DNA from: WRGT01 sp942493035
GTDB taxonomy: Bacteria; Spirochaetota; UBA4802; UBA5550
DNA length: 64,000 bases
Reading direction: 5' to 3'
NCBI GenBank assembly: GCA_942493035.1
Contig: OW818666.1
Span: 2,604,001-2,668,000, forward strand
Part shown: in pieces, positions 25,925 to 34,352 of the stretch
Layout: each line of letters opens with the position of its first letter
How positions within the stretch are numbered: the stretch's first letter is position 1
Notes under the pieces: generated by a model
The model's database searches: none
What the model saw: only the letters and a program-made list of their open reading frames with translations
Told to the model about the DNA's origin: nothing
Position numbers and translations under genes: made by a program

Positions 25925-27220
25925 ATGTATCTACATGAGAAAATCGAGACTTTACCCCGGAAAGAACTTGAGGAACTGCAGCTTGAGAGATTTAAGAAAG
26001 CAATTAAAACCGCCTCTGAAACGCCTTATTACAGCAAACTTTTTTCACAGCATAACGTTGACATTACTAAAATTACAACATTAGATCATATAAAAGATCT
26101 TCCGTTCACTACAAAAAACGATCTGCGGTTAAGCTATCCTGACGGGATGGTAGCCGTTCCGAAAACAGAACTGGTGCGGATGCACGCTTCATCGGGCACT
26201 ACAGGAAAATCCACAGTAATATTTCATACACAGAACGATGTAAACAACTGGGCCGATCAGGTCGCCAGAGCAATGTACAGCACCGGAGCGAGAAAAGAGG
26301 ATACACTTCAGAACATGATGGGTTATGGTCTTTTCACAGGAGGTCTGGGACTTCACTACGGAGCGGAAAGACTCGGCTGTCTTGTTATCCCATCTTCGAC
26401 GGGAAACAGTCTCAGACAGATTCAGCTGATGCAGGATTTCAACTCAACACTGATACACATAACTCCAAGTTACGCACTTCATCTTGTTGAAATTATAAAA
26501 GAGCAGGGAATAAATCCCCATGATCTTGCAGTAAAAAAAGCATACTTCGGCGCAGAACCCTACTCTGAAGCGACAAAGGAGAAACTTGAAAATCTTTGGG
26601 GAGTCGACGCATACAACATGTACGGACTCTCAGAGATGAACGGTCCCGGCGTTGCGGCGGACTGTGTATATAAAAGCGGAATGCATCTTGCAGAAGATTA
26701 TTATATCGCAGAGATAATAGATCCAGAAACATGTGAACAGCTTCCCGACGGTGAAGAGGGGGAACTGGTTCTGACACACATCAACCGCGAGGCAATGCCG
26801 ATAATACGGTACCGGACCAGAGACCGTACCCGGATTATCCCCGAACAGTGCAAGTGCGGTAAAACCCACAGAAGAATAGAAAGAATAAAAGGAAGAACAG
26901 ATGACCTCATTATTGTCGGAGGGGTAAACGTATTCCCGTCGCAGATTGAATCTGTACTTATGAATATTCCGGAAGTGGGAAACAATTACGTAATAGTACT
27001 GGATAGAGAAGACGGACTCGACAGGATGCACATCAAGGTTGAATTGTACTCCAAACTTTTTCAGGGCGATATCAAAGCGCTGAAGCAGCTCAACAAAGAT
27101 ATTGTTGAGAAACTCCGCGCATTAATCATCATCAATCCAAGAATTGAATTTATGGAACCGGGATCTCTTCCGCCAAGTGAAGGGAAAGCAAAAAGAGTAA
27201 TAGATAACAGGATAATATAG
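25925..27220 (+). CDS. paaK: Phenylacetate-CoA ligase family protein
   Basis: The 431-residue adenylate-forming enzyme shows the PaaK motifs MHASSGTTGKSTVIFHTQND near residue 85, GYGLFTGGLGLHYGAE, MYGLSEMNGPGVAADC, IRYRTRDRTRIIPE and GRTDDLIIVGGVNVFPSQIE. A C-terminal domain ends SEGKAKRVIDNR. It activates an aryl- or short-chain carboxylate to its CoA thioester. The gene is followed at nine bases by a tandem-ACT protein, the same pairing seen in aromatic-acid or indolepyruvate pathways of anaerobes. Substrate is therefore uncertain; phenylacetate and related aryl acids are the leading candidates. Confidence 0.9.
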   Translation: MYLHEKIETLPRKELEELQLERFKKAIKTASETPYYSKLFSQHNVDITKITTLDHIKDLPFTTKNDLRLSYPDGMVAVPKTELVRMHASSGTTGKSTVIFHTQNDVNNWADQVARAMYSTGARKEDTLQNMMGYGLFTGGLGLHYGAERLGCLVIPSSTGNSLRQIQLMQDFNSTLIHITPSYALHLVEIIKEQGINPHDLAVKKAYFGAEPYSEATKEKLENLWGVDAYNMYGLSEMNGPGVAADCVYKSGMHLAEDYYIAEIIDPETCEQLPDGEEGELVLTHINREAMPIIRYRTRDRTRIIPEQCKCGKTHRRIERIKGRTDDLIIVGGVNVFPSQIESVLMNIPEVGNNYVIVLDREDGLDRMHIKVELYSKLFQGDIKALKQLNKDIVEKLRALIIINPRIEFMEPGSLPPSEGKAKRVIDNRII

Positions 27221-27229
27221 GAGGAAGGT

Positions 27230-27658
27230 ATGCCGCATCAGGTGTCTGTATTCGCAGAAAACAAACCGGGAAAGATAAGCCGGGTAACAGAAGTTTTAGG
27301 CAAAAATAATATCAACATAAGAGCTATAACTATTTCCGACTCCGGGGATTACGGCATTATTAAACTCCTCCTTGATAAACCTGCCGAGGGTAATGAATGC
27401 CTGAAAAATGAGGGTATTGCTTCAACATTAAAGGATATTGTAGCAATTACAATTGATGATTCACCTGGTGGACTGCATAAAGCAGCCTCGCTTCTATCGA
27501 GTCATAATATTAATGTGGAAGATGCATACGGGTTTACAATTCGCGAGAAGAATCAGGCTGTATTTGTATTCCAGGTGGAAAATGTTCCAATGACCGAAAA
27601 GTTACTGAAAGAGGCGGGTTTTACAATAATATCGGACAAGGAACTCTACTACCTGTAA
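27230..27658 (+). CDS. Tandem ACT-domain protein
   Basis: The 142-residue protein is composed of two ACT units: residues 3-68 (QVSVFAENKPGKISRVTEVL) and 70-140 (DSPGGLHKAASLLSSHNINV). ACT domains bind amino acids and regulate enzymes. Stand-alone pairs next to a phenylacetate-CoA ligase homologue are a known neighbourhood and probably sense an aromatic amino acid. An AGGAGG ribosome site lies just before the start, nine bases after the ligase stop. The next gene starts on the base after its stop, so all three genes are likely cotranscribed. Confidence 0.88.
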   Translation: MPHQVSVFAENKPGKISRVTEVLGKNNINIRAITISDSGDYGIIKLLLDKPAEGNECLKNEGIASTLKDIVAITIDDSPGGLHKAASLLSSHNINVEDAYGFTIREKNQAVFVFQVENVPMTEKLLKEAGFTIISDKELYYL

Positions 27659-28531
27659 ATGCCTTTTTTCAGTGTAATAATTCCTGTGTACAACAGGAGA
27701 GAGAAGTTAAAAAATGCTGTCGATTCTGTGCTCTCGCAGAGCGACAGCGATTTTGAACTTATAGTTGTTGATGACGGTTCAGATGACGGAACACCGGAAC
27801 TGATCAAAGAATACGGCGTAAAGATTAAATATATCTTCCAGAAAAACTCAGGAGTTAGCAGTGCCCGCAACATTGGGATTGCAGCCTCAAATTCACCATA
27901 CATAACCCTTCTCGACTCGGATGACACATGGCATAAAGACAAGCTGCTGCGGCACCGCGAATTCATTAAAAATAATCCCGGGATTTCAATTCATCAGACA
28001 GAGGATATCTGGATAAGAAACGGTGTGAGGGTCAATCCCGGTGTGAAACACCAGAAGCCTCACGGCAGAATATTTATGCAGTCACTTCAGCTCTGCATGA
28101 TCTCACCTTCGTCGGTCTGTATTAAAAAAGATATTTTTGAACGATACGGCACGTTTGATGAGAAGATGAAGGCATGCGAGGATTACGATCTGTGGCTGAG
28201 AATTACTCCATTCGAAAATGTTGGACTGATAAAAGAAAAACTTATAACACGGTATGCCGGTCATGAAGATCAGCTGTCGTCATCTTTCATCGCTATGGAC
28301 AGATTCAGACTTTATTCAATTTGTAAATTTCTTATAAAAAGCGGAGATGAGATTGAACTGTCATACAGAGAGGCTGCGGTGGAAACTGCATTGAAAAAGG
28401 CCGGGATATTATTAACCGGCGCAGAAAAAAGAGAGAACGGATCTATGATTAAAACCCTGAAAAGTATAATCAGTCATCTTGAAGAAGGATCTTATACGCA
28501 AACAGATTATCTGAACCTCTTAGAAATATAA
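27659..28531 (+). CDS. Family 2 glycosyltransferase
   Basis: The 290-residue protein starts with the GT2 nucleotide-binding motif FFSVIIPVYNRREKL. It then shows FELIVVDDGSDDGTPELI, SGVSSARNIGIAASNSPY and the DxD-type LLDSDDTWHKDKL, followed by an EDYDLWLRI catalytic-base region. It transfers a sugar from a nucleotide donor to an unknown acceptor, probably on the cytoplasmic face of the membrane. No transmembrane segment is seen. The start is immediately after the ACT gene stop (TAAATG). Its last 62 bases overlap in antisense the 3' end of the beta-propeller gene. Confidence 0.9.
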   Translation: MPFFSVIIPVYNRREKLKNAVDSVLSQSDSDFELIVVDDGSDDGTPELIKEYGVKIKYIFQKNSGVSSARNIGIAASNSPYITLLDSDDTWHKDKLLRHREFIKNNPGISIHQTEDIWIRNGVRVNPGVKHQKPHGRIFMQSLQLCMISPSSVCIKKDIFERYGTFDEKMKACEDYDLWLRITPFENVGLIKEKLITRYAGHEDQLSSSFIAMDRFRLYSICKFLIKSGDEIELSYREAAVETALKKAGILLTGAEKRENGSMIKTLKSIISHLEEGSYTQTDYLNLLEI

Positions 28532-29546
28532 GACTATCTTTAATGCTGCTGCTCAAAAAGGATTCACCCGGATACTCCTTAGCGTAAAAAATCCTCCCGT
28601 TGTCACGGAACACAACCAGCTGAGATTCGCCTGTATTCTTCGTATAACCGAGAGCATAAATACCGCCATCAAAAGCCAGAGTGGAAAACCCCGCTCTCTT
28701 CTTCGGAACATTCACCTTAAACTGCAGATCGCAGTCATCATCAAAAAGAAGCACTTTATCATTATCAAAAATTGCTCCATATCCCTCGTCAGATATATTC
28801 AGGGCAGTCCGTACTGTATGTACACTCTGGATCTCTGAATCATCATAATCGTTATCTGCAATATCAACAACTCTTACAAAATCCTTTGATATAGTTCCAT
28901 AATGAACAAAACCGAACTTCCCGTTGCTGCTTACTTTAATCCCCTTTACCGAGCTGCCGGCAGGAGATGAACCGCTGTTTATTACAACACCGTCCTGATT
29001 TACAAAATGATATGAACCGTCAATAAATCCGCAGGCGCCAAAATCATTCTTTTCGGAAAAATCGACTGAAGTACATAACCGACCGGTGATCTGACCTGCT
29101 CCGACAGTATTGCCGTTTGTATCAAAAATCCGGATACCGCTATGATCGCCATTGAGCAGAAAAATCAGGCGTCCGTTGTGCGACAGAAAAGGCTTCTCTC
29201 TGGAATCCTTCTGCCAGTATCTCTCACCGTTGATGCCGAAGAGTTCAATCTTTGTACTTACTTTTCCATACTGTATATAGTACTTTCCGTTACCGCTGAA
29301 TTCGATTAAAATATCTTTATGTTCAACTTTTTTAAAGGCGTTTCCATTAGTATCTACCAGGAAAACACGCCCATCCATAGGAACAACGAAAGACTCCGGT
29401 ACCTTCCGGTTATCCGCACCCTGCATGGTATCCATGGCAGCAAGAGAGTTGTAGAACTCCGGGGCAATTTCAGATGCGGAGACACCCTGGAAAAAGAAAA
29501 TTCCCGCAAGTGCCCCCGCTATTAAACCGGCAAAAAGATATCTCAT
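28470..29546 (-). CDS. Exported beta-propeller-like protein
   Basis: The 358-residue protein has a signal sequence (residues 3-24, AGLIAGALAGIFFFQGVSAS). The body has repeated blades of roughly 40-45 residues with patterns such as GKYYIQYGKVSTKIELFGIN and NGRLIFLLNGDHSGIRIFD. The strand rhythm fits a WD40- or YVTN-like propeller, without named family motifs. It begins four bases after the sigma-factor stop, ending a four-gene operon led by a STAS protein. A periplasmic or surface sensor of envelope state is a guess from the operon. Its final 62 bases overlap the convergent glycosyltransferase. Confidence 0.7.
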   Translation of the reverse strand: MRYLFAGLIAGALAGIFFFQGVSASEIAPEFYNSLAAMDTMQGADNRKVPESFVVPMDGRVFLVDTNGNAFKKVEHKDILIEFSGNGKYYIQYGKVSTKIELFGINGERYWQKDSREKPFLSHNGRLIFLLNGDHSGIRIFDTNGNTVGAGQITGRLCTSVDFSEKNDFGACGFIDGSYHFVNQDGVVINSGSSPAGSSVKGIKVSSNGKFGFVHYGTISKDFVRVVDIADNDYDDSEIQSVHTVRTALNISDEGYGAIFDNDKVLLFDDDCDLQFKVNVPKKRAGFSTLAFDGGIYALGYTKNTGESQLVVFRDNGRIFYAKEYPGESFLSSSIKDSLIFLRGSDNLFAYKILLQDD

Positions 29547-29550
29547 TTTT

Positions 29551-30537
29551 TTAATCCTGCATGAAACTTTTTAATTTGGTACTTCTTGAAGGATGACGGA
29601 GCCGTCTTATCGCTTTCTTTTCGATCTGCCTTATTCTCTCTTTTGAGAGATTGAACTTGTCCCCTATCTGCTGAAGCGACATCGGCTCATAACCGTTAAG
29701 GCCGTATCTCATGCAGAGAATCTCTTTTTCAGAATCTGTCAGGGTTGCAAGAACTTCATTAAGGGAGTTTACAAGCGATTCTTCAAAAACATGTTCATCG
29801 GGAGAATCGGCCTTGGGATCAACTATCATATCGAGAATGGTAGTGTCCTCGGAATCACCCAGAGTAGAATCGAGCGAAACAAAGTCCTGTGTTATATTAC
29901 GGAGATGGTTTATCTCCTCATTATCCATATCGAGTTCTTCAGCTATTTCACTGGCTGAAGGTTCACGACCGAATTTGTTTTCAAGTTTTTTATGAACCCT
30001 TTCGATCTTCTGAAGATCGGCAGTTCTATTAAGAGGGAGTCTTATAAGTGACGCTTTCTGTGAAATTGCAAGCATTATAGACTGGCGAATCCACCATACC
30101 GCATAGGATATAAAGTGGAAACCTCTGTCCGGATCGAACTTTTCAGCAGCCTTGATAAGTCCCAGATTCCCCTCGTTGATAAGATCAAGAAGGGAGATAC
30201 CACTGGTCTGATATTTTTTAGCTATAGACACAACAAATCTGAGATTTGATTTAATCAACTCATCCTTTGCTTTTTCACTGCCATCCCTGGATGCTCTGGC
30301 TAGAGTATCCTCCTGCTCTCTTGTTAAAAGAGGGATTCTGTTGATCTGATCCAGATACCACGAGATTGACGAATCTGTAAAATCTTTCCCCGAGCTTTTT
30401 ACATTATCTTCGTTCTTGAGATCTGAATCTTCCTGCAGTTCATCCATCACTTCATCTCTTGAGTTGGAATGAACCGCATCGGGATTTCTGTCATCGTCAG
30501 CATCATTAAAATCACTATTATTATATCTCTGGCTCAT
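29551..30537 (-). CDS. RpoD/RpoS-group (group 2) sigma factor
   Basis: The 328-residue protein has an acidic, disordered N-terminus (residues 1-55), region 1.2 (WYLDQINRIPLLTREQE) and region 2 (DLINEGNLGLIKAAEKFDPD, then FISYAVWWIRQSI). Region 3 and region 4 (MSLQQIGDKFNLSKERIRQI) follow. It lacks the long non-conserved domain of a primary sigma factor and is about half its length, so it is a group 2 or RpoS-like alternative factor. The gene is 42 bases after the LysM lipoprotein gene in an operon headed by a STAS anti-anti-sigma factor, which suggests partner-switching control. Confidence 0.9.
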   Translation of the reverse strand: MSQRYNNSDFNDADDDRNPDAVHSNSRDEVMDELQEDSDLKNEDNVKSSGKDFTDSSISWYLDQINRIPLLTREQEDTLARASRDGSEKAKDELIKSNLRFVVSIAKKYQTSGISLLDLINEGNLGLIKAAEKFDPDRGFHFISYAVWWIRQSIMLAISQKASLIRLPLNRTADLQKIERVHKKLENKFGREPSASEIAEELDMDNEEINHLRNITQDFVSLDSTLGDSEDTTILDMIVDPKADSPDEHVFEESLVNSLNEVLATLTDSEKEILCMRYGLNGYEPMSLQQIGDKFNLSKERIRQIEKKAIRRLRHPSRSTKLKSFMQD

Positions 30538-30579
30538 AATTGATCAGATTTAAATTAACCTGAATTACTCTCTTAATTT

Positions 30580-31860
30580 CTATTTTTTTACTTTTGGTAC
30601 TCTTATAACCCAGCCCGGTCTGATCAGGTTCGGATTTTTAATTTTGTCTTTATTTGCATTATAGATTCTTTTCCATGATTTTGCATTTTTATAGTATTTC
30701 AATGCAATACGGGATAGGCATTCCTCATTCTTTTCCCATGATTTAGCTTTGTAGTAGAAGAAATCCTCATCTTCCTCAACAAATCCCTTTTTAGGTTCAG
30801 GCTTCTCTTCAACGACGGCTTCATCTGTACCGGCATCAGAATTAACGTCCGAGTCTTTTCCGGAATCAGCTGCAGCAGTTCCGGAGTCATCATTCTGACT
30901 CTGTACTGATGCGACATCGGCTTTTTTGCCCTCTTCAATAACATTATTTCCAAGTCTGATAGCTTCATTGGCATAAGTTACAGATTCCTCATAACTTCCG
31001 CTGTTTTTAAGCATTTTAGCGTTGTTAAGAGCTTCTTTGGCAGCAGCTAAATCCTCTTCGGCTACAGATGCACCGCTTGATGTTTCAGCTTCAGCAACGA
31101 CATTTTCCGCTTCAGCAAGTTTACCGGTAGTAACTCCATCCATGGTCTTTTTGTAAGCTTCATCGGCATTTATTTTTGCTGTTTCAATCGCTTCAAAACT
31201 CTCTTTTAAAACATCACTGCTGAAACCTTTTTCGGCTTCTTCAGTTTTAGCTGCGGCAATTTTATAGTTTTCAGCTGCATACTGCTCGTAATCGTACTGT
31301 TCTACTTTTGAAAGCAGCGCATGTACTTCATCAATCTTAACCTGAAGCTGAGATTTATTATCGAGAGACTCCTCTTTTGCTTTTACAGCTTTAGCGTAGG
31401 CTTCATCTGATAGAGCGTATGAAGCCATATAATCTTTAGCTTCGAATTTTTCATTTGCAGAAGTGTATAATTCCCGTGATTTAGCATAAAGATCCGGAGA
31501 CAATCTTTCAGCATAAACAAGATCTGCAGCAGCTATAGCTTCATCAGCTTTTTTAAGCGCATCAGCTGCATAAAGAACTGCTGATTTATTATAAGCTTCC
31601 ATTGCTTTTGTATACGACTGCTCGGAATTCTTTATTGAATCATCAATATTTTCATCTTTGATAAGAACTTCATGAGCTTTTACAAGCTGATCATTAGCTT
31701 CTTTAAACTCTTCAGGGCTATACTGATCGGCCTTTACAGAGCTCGCCAGAACAATGGCTTCTCTTGCTTTTGAAAACTCATTAATAGGAATTTTAACCTC
31801 ACAGGCTGCGAGAAAAAACGTTAATAACAACATTATTCCGGTAATTGACTTTAATTTCAT
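30580..31860 (-). CDS. Lipoprotein with DUF4398-like helical repeats and C-terminal LysM
   Basis: The 426-residue lipoprotein (lipobox LAAC at residues 17-20) is built from Ala-rich helices. Residues 28-320 carry repeats of the type SPEEFKEANDQLVKAHEVLI and SPDLYAKSRELYTSANEKFE, as in DUF4398 spirochete proteins. An acidic low-complexity linker follows, then a LysM domain (residues about 375-426, WEKNEECLSRIALKYYKNAK) for peptidoglycan binding. It probably anchors the outer envelope to the cell wall. Codon use is even and there is no frame break. Its gene lies 36 bases after the STAS gene and 42 bases before the sigma factor. Confidence 0.85.
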   Translation of the reverse strand: MKLKSITGIMLLLTFFLAACEVKIPINEFSKAREAIVLASSVKADQYSPEEFKEANDQLVKAHEVLIKDENIDDSIKNSEQSYTKAMEAYNKSAVLYAADALKKADEAIAAADLVYAERLSPDLYAKSRELYTSANEKFEAKDYMASYALSDEAYAKAVKAKEESLDNKSQLQVKIDEVHALLSKVEQYDYEQYAAENYKIAAAKTEEAEKGFSSDVLKESFEAIETAKINADEAYKKTMDGVTTGKLAEAENVVAEAETSSGASVAEEDLAAAKEALNNAKMLKNSGSYEESVTYANEAIRLGNNVIEEGKKADVASVQSQNDDSGTAAADSGKDSDVNSDAGTDEAVVEEKPEPKKGFVEEDEDFFYYKAKSWEKNEECLSRIALKYYKNAKSWKRIYNANKDKIKNPNLIRPGWVIRVPKVKK

Positions 31861-31896
31861 TGGTACACCCCTTGATTAAAATAGCAGTATTAAATA

Positions 31897-32235
31897 TTAT
31901 TGCTGAAAAGCTTTAACAGAATCATCTTCGTTATCATAAATATCAAAAAATGATGTCAGTTTTGTAAGTTCAAAAACCTTCCGTACAGAGGCAAAAACAT
32001 TGATTATTTTCAATCCCCCCTGATACTTTTTAAGATTTGATAAACTTGAGATAAGAGCCCCTATCCCTGAAGAATCAATATAGGTAACATCTTTAAGATT
32101 AATTACTACATTATATCTTTTCTGTTCAATCAACTTGTTTATAATATCCTTTATTTCAGGTGCATTGTATAAATCAATTTCACCGGAAATATCAAGTATG
32201 ACGACCTCCCCCTTTGCTCTGGAACTTATGTCCAT
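31897..32235 (-). CDS. STAS-domain anti-anti-sigma factor
   Basis: The 112-residue protein has one STAS domain with GEIDLYNAPEIKDIINKLI and the phosphorylation loop YIDSSGIGALISSL, in which the second Ser is the expected target of an anti-sigma kinase. A first ATG three codons upstream (32244) lies directly on the AAGGAGG ribosome site, so the second ATG at 32235, ten bases after it, is chosen. It heads an operon with a LysM lipoprotein, a sigma factor and a propeller protein. SpoIIAA-like partner switching is inferred; no anti-sigma kinase is in the operon, though a HATPase protein lies at 14091. Confidence 0.88.
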   Translation of the reverse strand: MDISSRAKGEVVILDISGEIDLYNAPEIKDIINKLIEQKRYNVVINLKDVTYIDSSGIGALISSLSNLKKYQGGLKIINVFASVRKVFELTKLTSFFDIYDNEDDSVKAFQQ

Positions 32236-32272
32236 AGAGATCATTCCTCCTTACACCCCGTCTATAGTAAAC

Positions 32273-32302
32273 ACTATAATCTCATATTAAATAGCTTGTC
32301 AA
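32273..32302 (-). promoter_or_regulatory. Sigma-70-type promoter of the STAS operon
   Basis: On the minus strand TTGACA (32302-32297), an 18-base spacer and TATAGT (32278-32273) lie about 37 bases before the chosen start, with AAGGAGG in between. Confidence 0.75.
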
Positions 32303-32997
32303 GCCTATAAACTCTTTCTTTATATAGATTAATATAGTTTATTTAAAAAACATAGTATTTTAATGTTTATATTTTCAGTTTTAAAATAAAAAGCAGGTTC
32401 ATAGCTGTTGTTTTTAAAATGATTGATAATTAGCCTTGTGACTTAGAGAATTGTGCAGTGAGACCACCGGGATATCCGGTAATTTTCCTGAATTAAAGTT
32501 AAAATATGACTATTCTGGCAGAATAAGAATTTTCGTTAAATTGAATAATACGCAGAAGAATAAGCAATTAAGTGCATAGACCAAAAAGATAGTTTCAATA
32601 GACCCGGTTTAATTTTCCGGATTTGTACTTTCAGTCATTCAGTAACGGTTTTACTCCAGAGTGCGCCCCGCCTTACTTTTTCTATATTTAAATTTTATGT
32701 TATAATAGTTCTAAAAGTTTTACAAACCTGCAGCCATAATGCAGGCGGCCCGGCTTTACGCTTGTACTCCTCGCATTTCGGCGGTAGACTTGTTTTGATC
32801 TGAATATTTTTAGTTTCTATAAATTCTATGTGCTTAAAATTTGATCTAATTCCCGCCGCTCTGCTGCGGGGTAACGCTTCAATCCGTGGCGCGGTGATGA
32901 AAGCTTTCTATTTTTTTTTATAATTACGCTGTTAAAGAAATATTTTCTGAATTTTCATATTTATTTTATGCGAATTGTACTTTTGCATTTCTATACT
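32303..32997. other. Gene-poor stretch before the HEPN/MNT cassette
   Basis: I see no convincing gene on either strand. The left part is AT-rich. From about 32740 there are GC-rich islands (GCAGGCGGCCCGGC near 32741 and CCGCCGCTCTGCTGCGGGG near 32852), the second a small hairpin. They may be decayed relatives of the 168-bp direct repeats that follow, but the match is too weak to call. Confidence 0.4.
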
Positions 32998-33165
32998 TAA
33001 CGTGCAAGGGGTGGAACCGCCCACCCCTTCGCGAACCCCGCGGCTCCTCTGAAGCCGGAGGGGCTTCATAACTCTGCCTGTTTAAAACTTCAACTATGAT
33101 CGCCGCAAAGTGCGGTGAAGCACGGCTGCGGCGAAAACTTTATGTATGTTTGGGGGAACTGTGGA
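32998..33165. repeat. 168-bp direct repeat, copy 1, flanking the HEPN/MNT pair
   Basis: The repeat starts TAACGTGCAAGG and is closely matched by 34045-34212. It has three hairpins: AAGGGGTGG-AACCGC-CCACCCCTT (33006-33029), a CTCC..GGAG stem near 33044-33061, and CGCCGCA..TGCGGCG (33101-33133) with an inner GTGC..GCAC. The first stem differs from copy 2 by paired changes. On the minus strand the outer end reads GTTAAGT, which fits the GTTRRRY core site of integron attC sites. Confidence 0.8.
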
Positions 33166-33188
33166 ACTATTTTCATAATGCAAAAAAC

Positions 33189-33518
33189 TTACGCAGCAGA
33201 AAATATTATCTGACCATTACGCCGGGCAATTTCAATAATAGCGTTACCATCATCTGTTTCATACTGAATTTTACCAACAGGTACAGGTTCAATTCTGCTG
33301 TCTATTGCGGCAGCCGCCCTCCAGAGCATGTTTACATCACTGCGCTCAACAACATTGTCAAACCGGGATGAAACGACCAGTAAATCAATATCACTCCATA
33401 CGTCCTGTTTGCCTGTTACCTGTGAACCATAGATTACAGCAAAACAATCCTGAAATCCCGCGTCTTTCAGTCTGTTTAAATAGTTCTTTACTGCGGTTAT
33501 AACAGATTCATCAACCAT
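33189..33518 (-). CDS. MNT-type minimal nucleotidyltransferase (antitoxin)
   Basis: The 109-residue protein has the pol-beta nucleotidyltransferase motif YGSQVTGKQDVWSDIDLLVV (GSx9-10DxD) near residue 30 and a third acidic region around SRIEPVPV. No helical lid domain is present, as in MntA antitoxins, which AMPylate HEPN toxins. GGAGGAGG lies seven bases before the ATG, and the start lies inside the HEPN gene (22-base overlap). The pair sits between two 168-bp direct repeats. The catalytic acids are intact, so transferase activity is plausible. Confidence 0.85.
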   Translation of the reverse strand: MVDESVITAVKNYLNRLKDAGFQDCFAVIYGSQVTGKQDVWSDIDLLVVSSRFDNVVERSDVNMLWRAAAAIDSRIEPVPVGKIQYETDDGNAIIEIARRNGQIIFSAA

Positions 33519-33877
33519 TTAAAAACCTCCTCCGCACGTTTCAGATAGTCTACCGCTTCACTTTGTGAAACAGGTATAATGTTTGAATCGGGATATCTAC
33601 CTTCAATATTAAATGCATTTAATTCTGCAAGAATATCAATAAAATGTTGTTCAAAAACAAGAGAAGTAACCTCGGATAATCGTGTTAAATTATGAATCCT
33701 TGGAGCAATATCATTTGTATTCTTACATACATGCGCTTTTATTATTTTTTCAAGAGCAAGATGAACAAAAAACAAGCCATGACGCGCCCTTTTATTAGAT
33801 ATCAGTTCGCGGGCAACTTCAAAATCTTCAGAAGCACTTTCTTTCCAGAATATCACCTGTTTATTTATATCTATCAT
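33497..33877 (-). CDS. HEPN-domain toxin
   Basis: Taking the ATG at 33877 gives a 126-residue helical protein, MIDINKQVIFWKESASEDFE at the start. The HEPN pattern is visible: ARHGLFFVHLALEKIIKAHV, then the APRIHNLTRLSE region that carries the histidine of the Rx4-6H-like motif, and a C-terminal helix YLKRAEEVFKWLM. HEPN proteins of this kind act as ribonuclease toxins blocked by the adjacent MNT protein. An in-frame TTG at 33913 would add 12 residues, but it coincides with a TTGACA promoter-like box and has no ribosome site. The MNT gene overlaps its 3' end. Confidence 0.83.
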   Translation of the reverse strand: MIDINKQVIFWKESASEDFEVARELISNKRARHGLFFVHLALEKIIKAHVCKNTNDIAPRIHNLTRLSEVTSLVFEQHFIDILAELNAFNIEGRYPDSNIIPVSQSEAVDYLKRAEEVFKWLMNLL

Positions 33878-34044
33878 AATAGAATTGTTAATATCATTAA
33901 AAATTAATGTCAATCACAAATAATAAGCTGATATGTTTGGTAAGACCACAGCACTGCTTCTTCAGAGTATGGTGTTATTTTTATTAACTATTTTGATGAA
34001 CTTTTTTCTCAAATTTATTTTTACACTTTCAGTGACTCCACACA

Positions 34045-34212
34045 TAACGTGCAAGGGGGATAACCGCATCCCCCTTCGCGAACCCTGCGGCTCCTCTGAA
34101 GCCGGAGGGGCTTCTTAACTCTGCCTGTTTCAAACTTCAACTATAATCGCCGCAAAGTGCGGTGAAGCACGGCTGCGGCGAAAACTTGTTGTGAGTTTGG
34201 AGAGTCTGTCGA
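34045..34212. repeat. 168-bp direct repeat, copy 2
   Basis: It aligns with 32998-33165 over its whole length. Its first stem, AAGGGGGAT-AACCGC-ATCCCCCTT (34053-34076), has the same loop but compensated stem bases. CGCCGCA (34148-34154) and TGCGGCG (34174-34180) are conserved. On the minus strand its outer end reads GTTATGT. The surrounding gap 33914-34352 has no gene I can support. Confidence 0.8.
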
Positions 34213-34352
34213 ACTGCGTTCTTGATATTCCGGATTTTTTGTTAAAGAAAAATAACAATACAGAATAATATCCGGAGATTGCTGTAATTATTTTATATTT
34301 TTAATTTTCCAAAATCTCAGTCATACTAATATAATTATTGTAAAATTTTCAC

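Noticed and set aside
30699..30974. Minus-strand 91-codon frame within the LysM lipoprotein gene
   Set aside because: It is a shifted reading of the same DNA as a gene with clear lipobox and LysM features.
33096..33371. Plus-strand frame overlapping repeat copy 1 and the MNT gene
   Set aside because: Its first part is the direct repeat and the rest is antisense to the MNT gene, which has a clear family motif.
33933..34118. Plus-strand frame with a hydrophobic N-terminus between HEPN and repeat copy 2
   Set aside because: The second half is repeat sequence and no ribosome site precedes it; a small membrane protein seemed unlikely.
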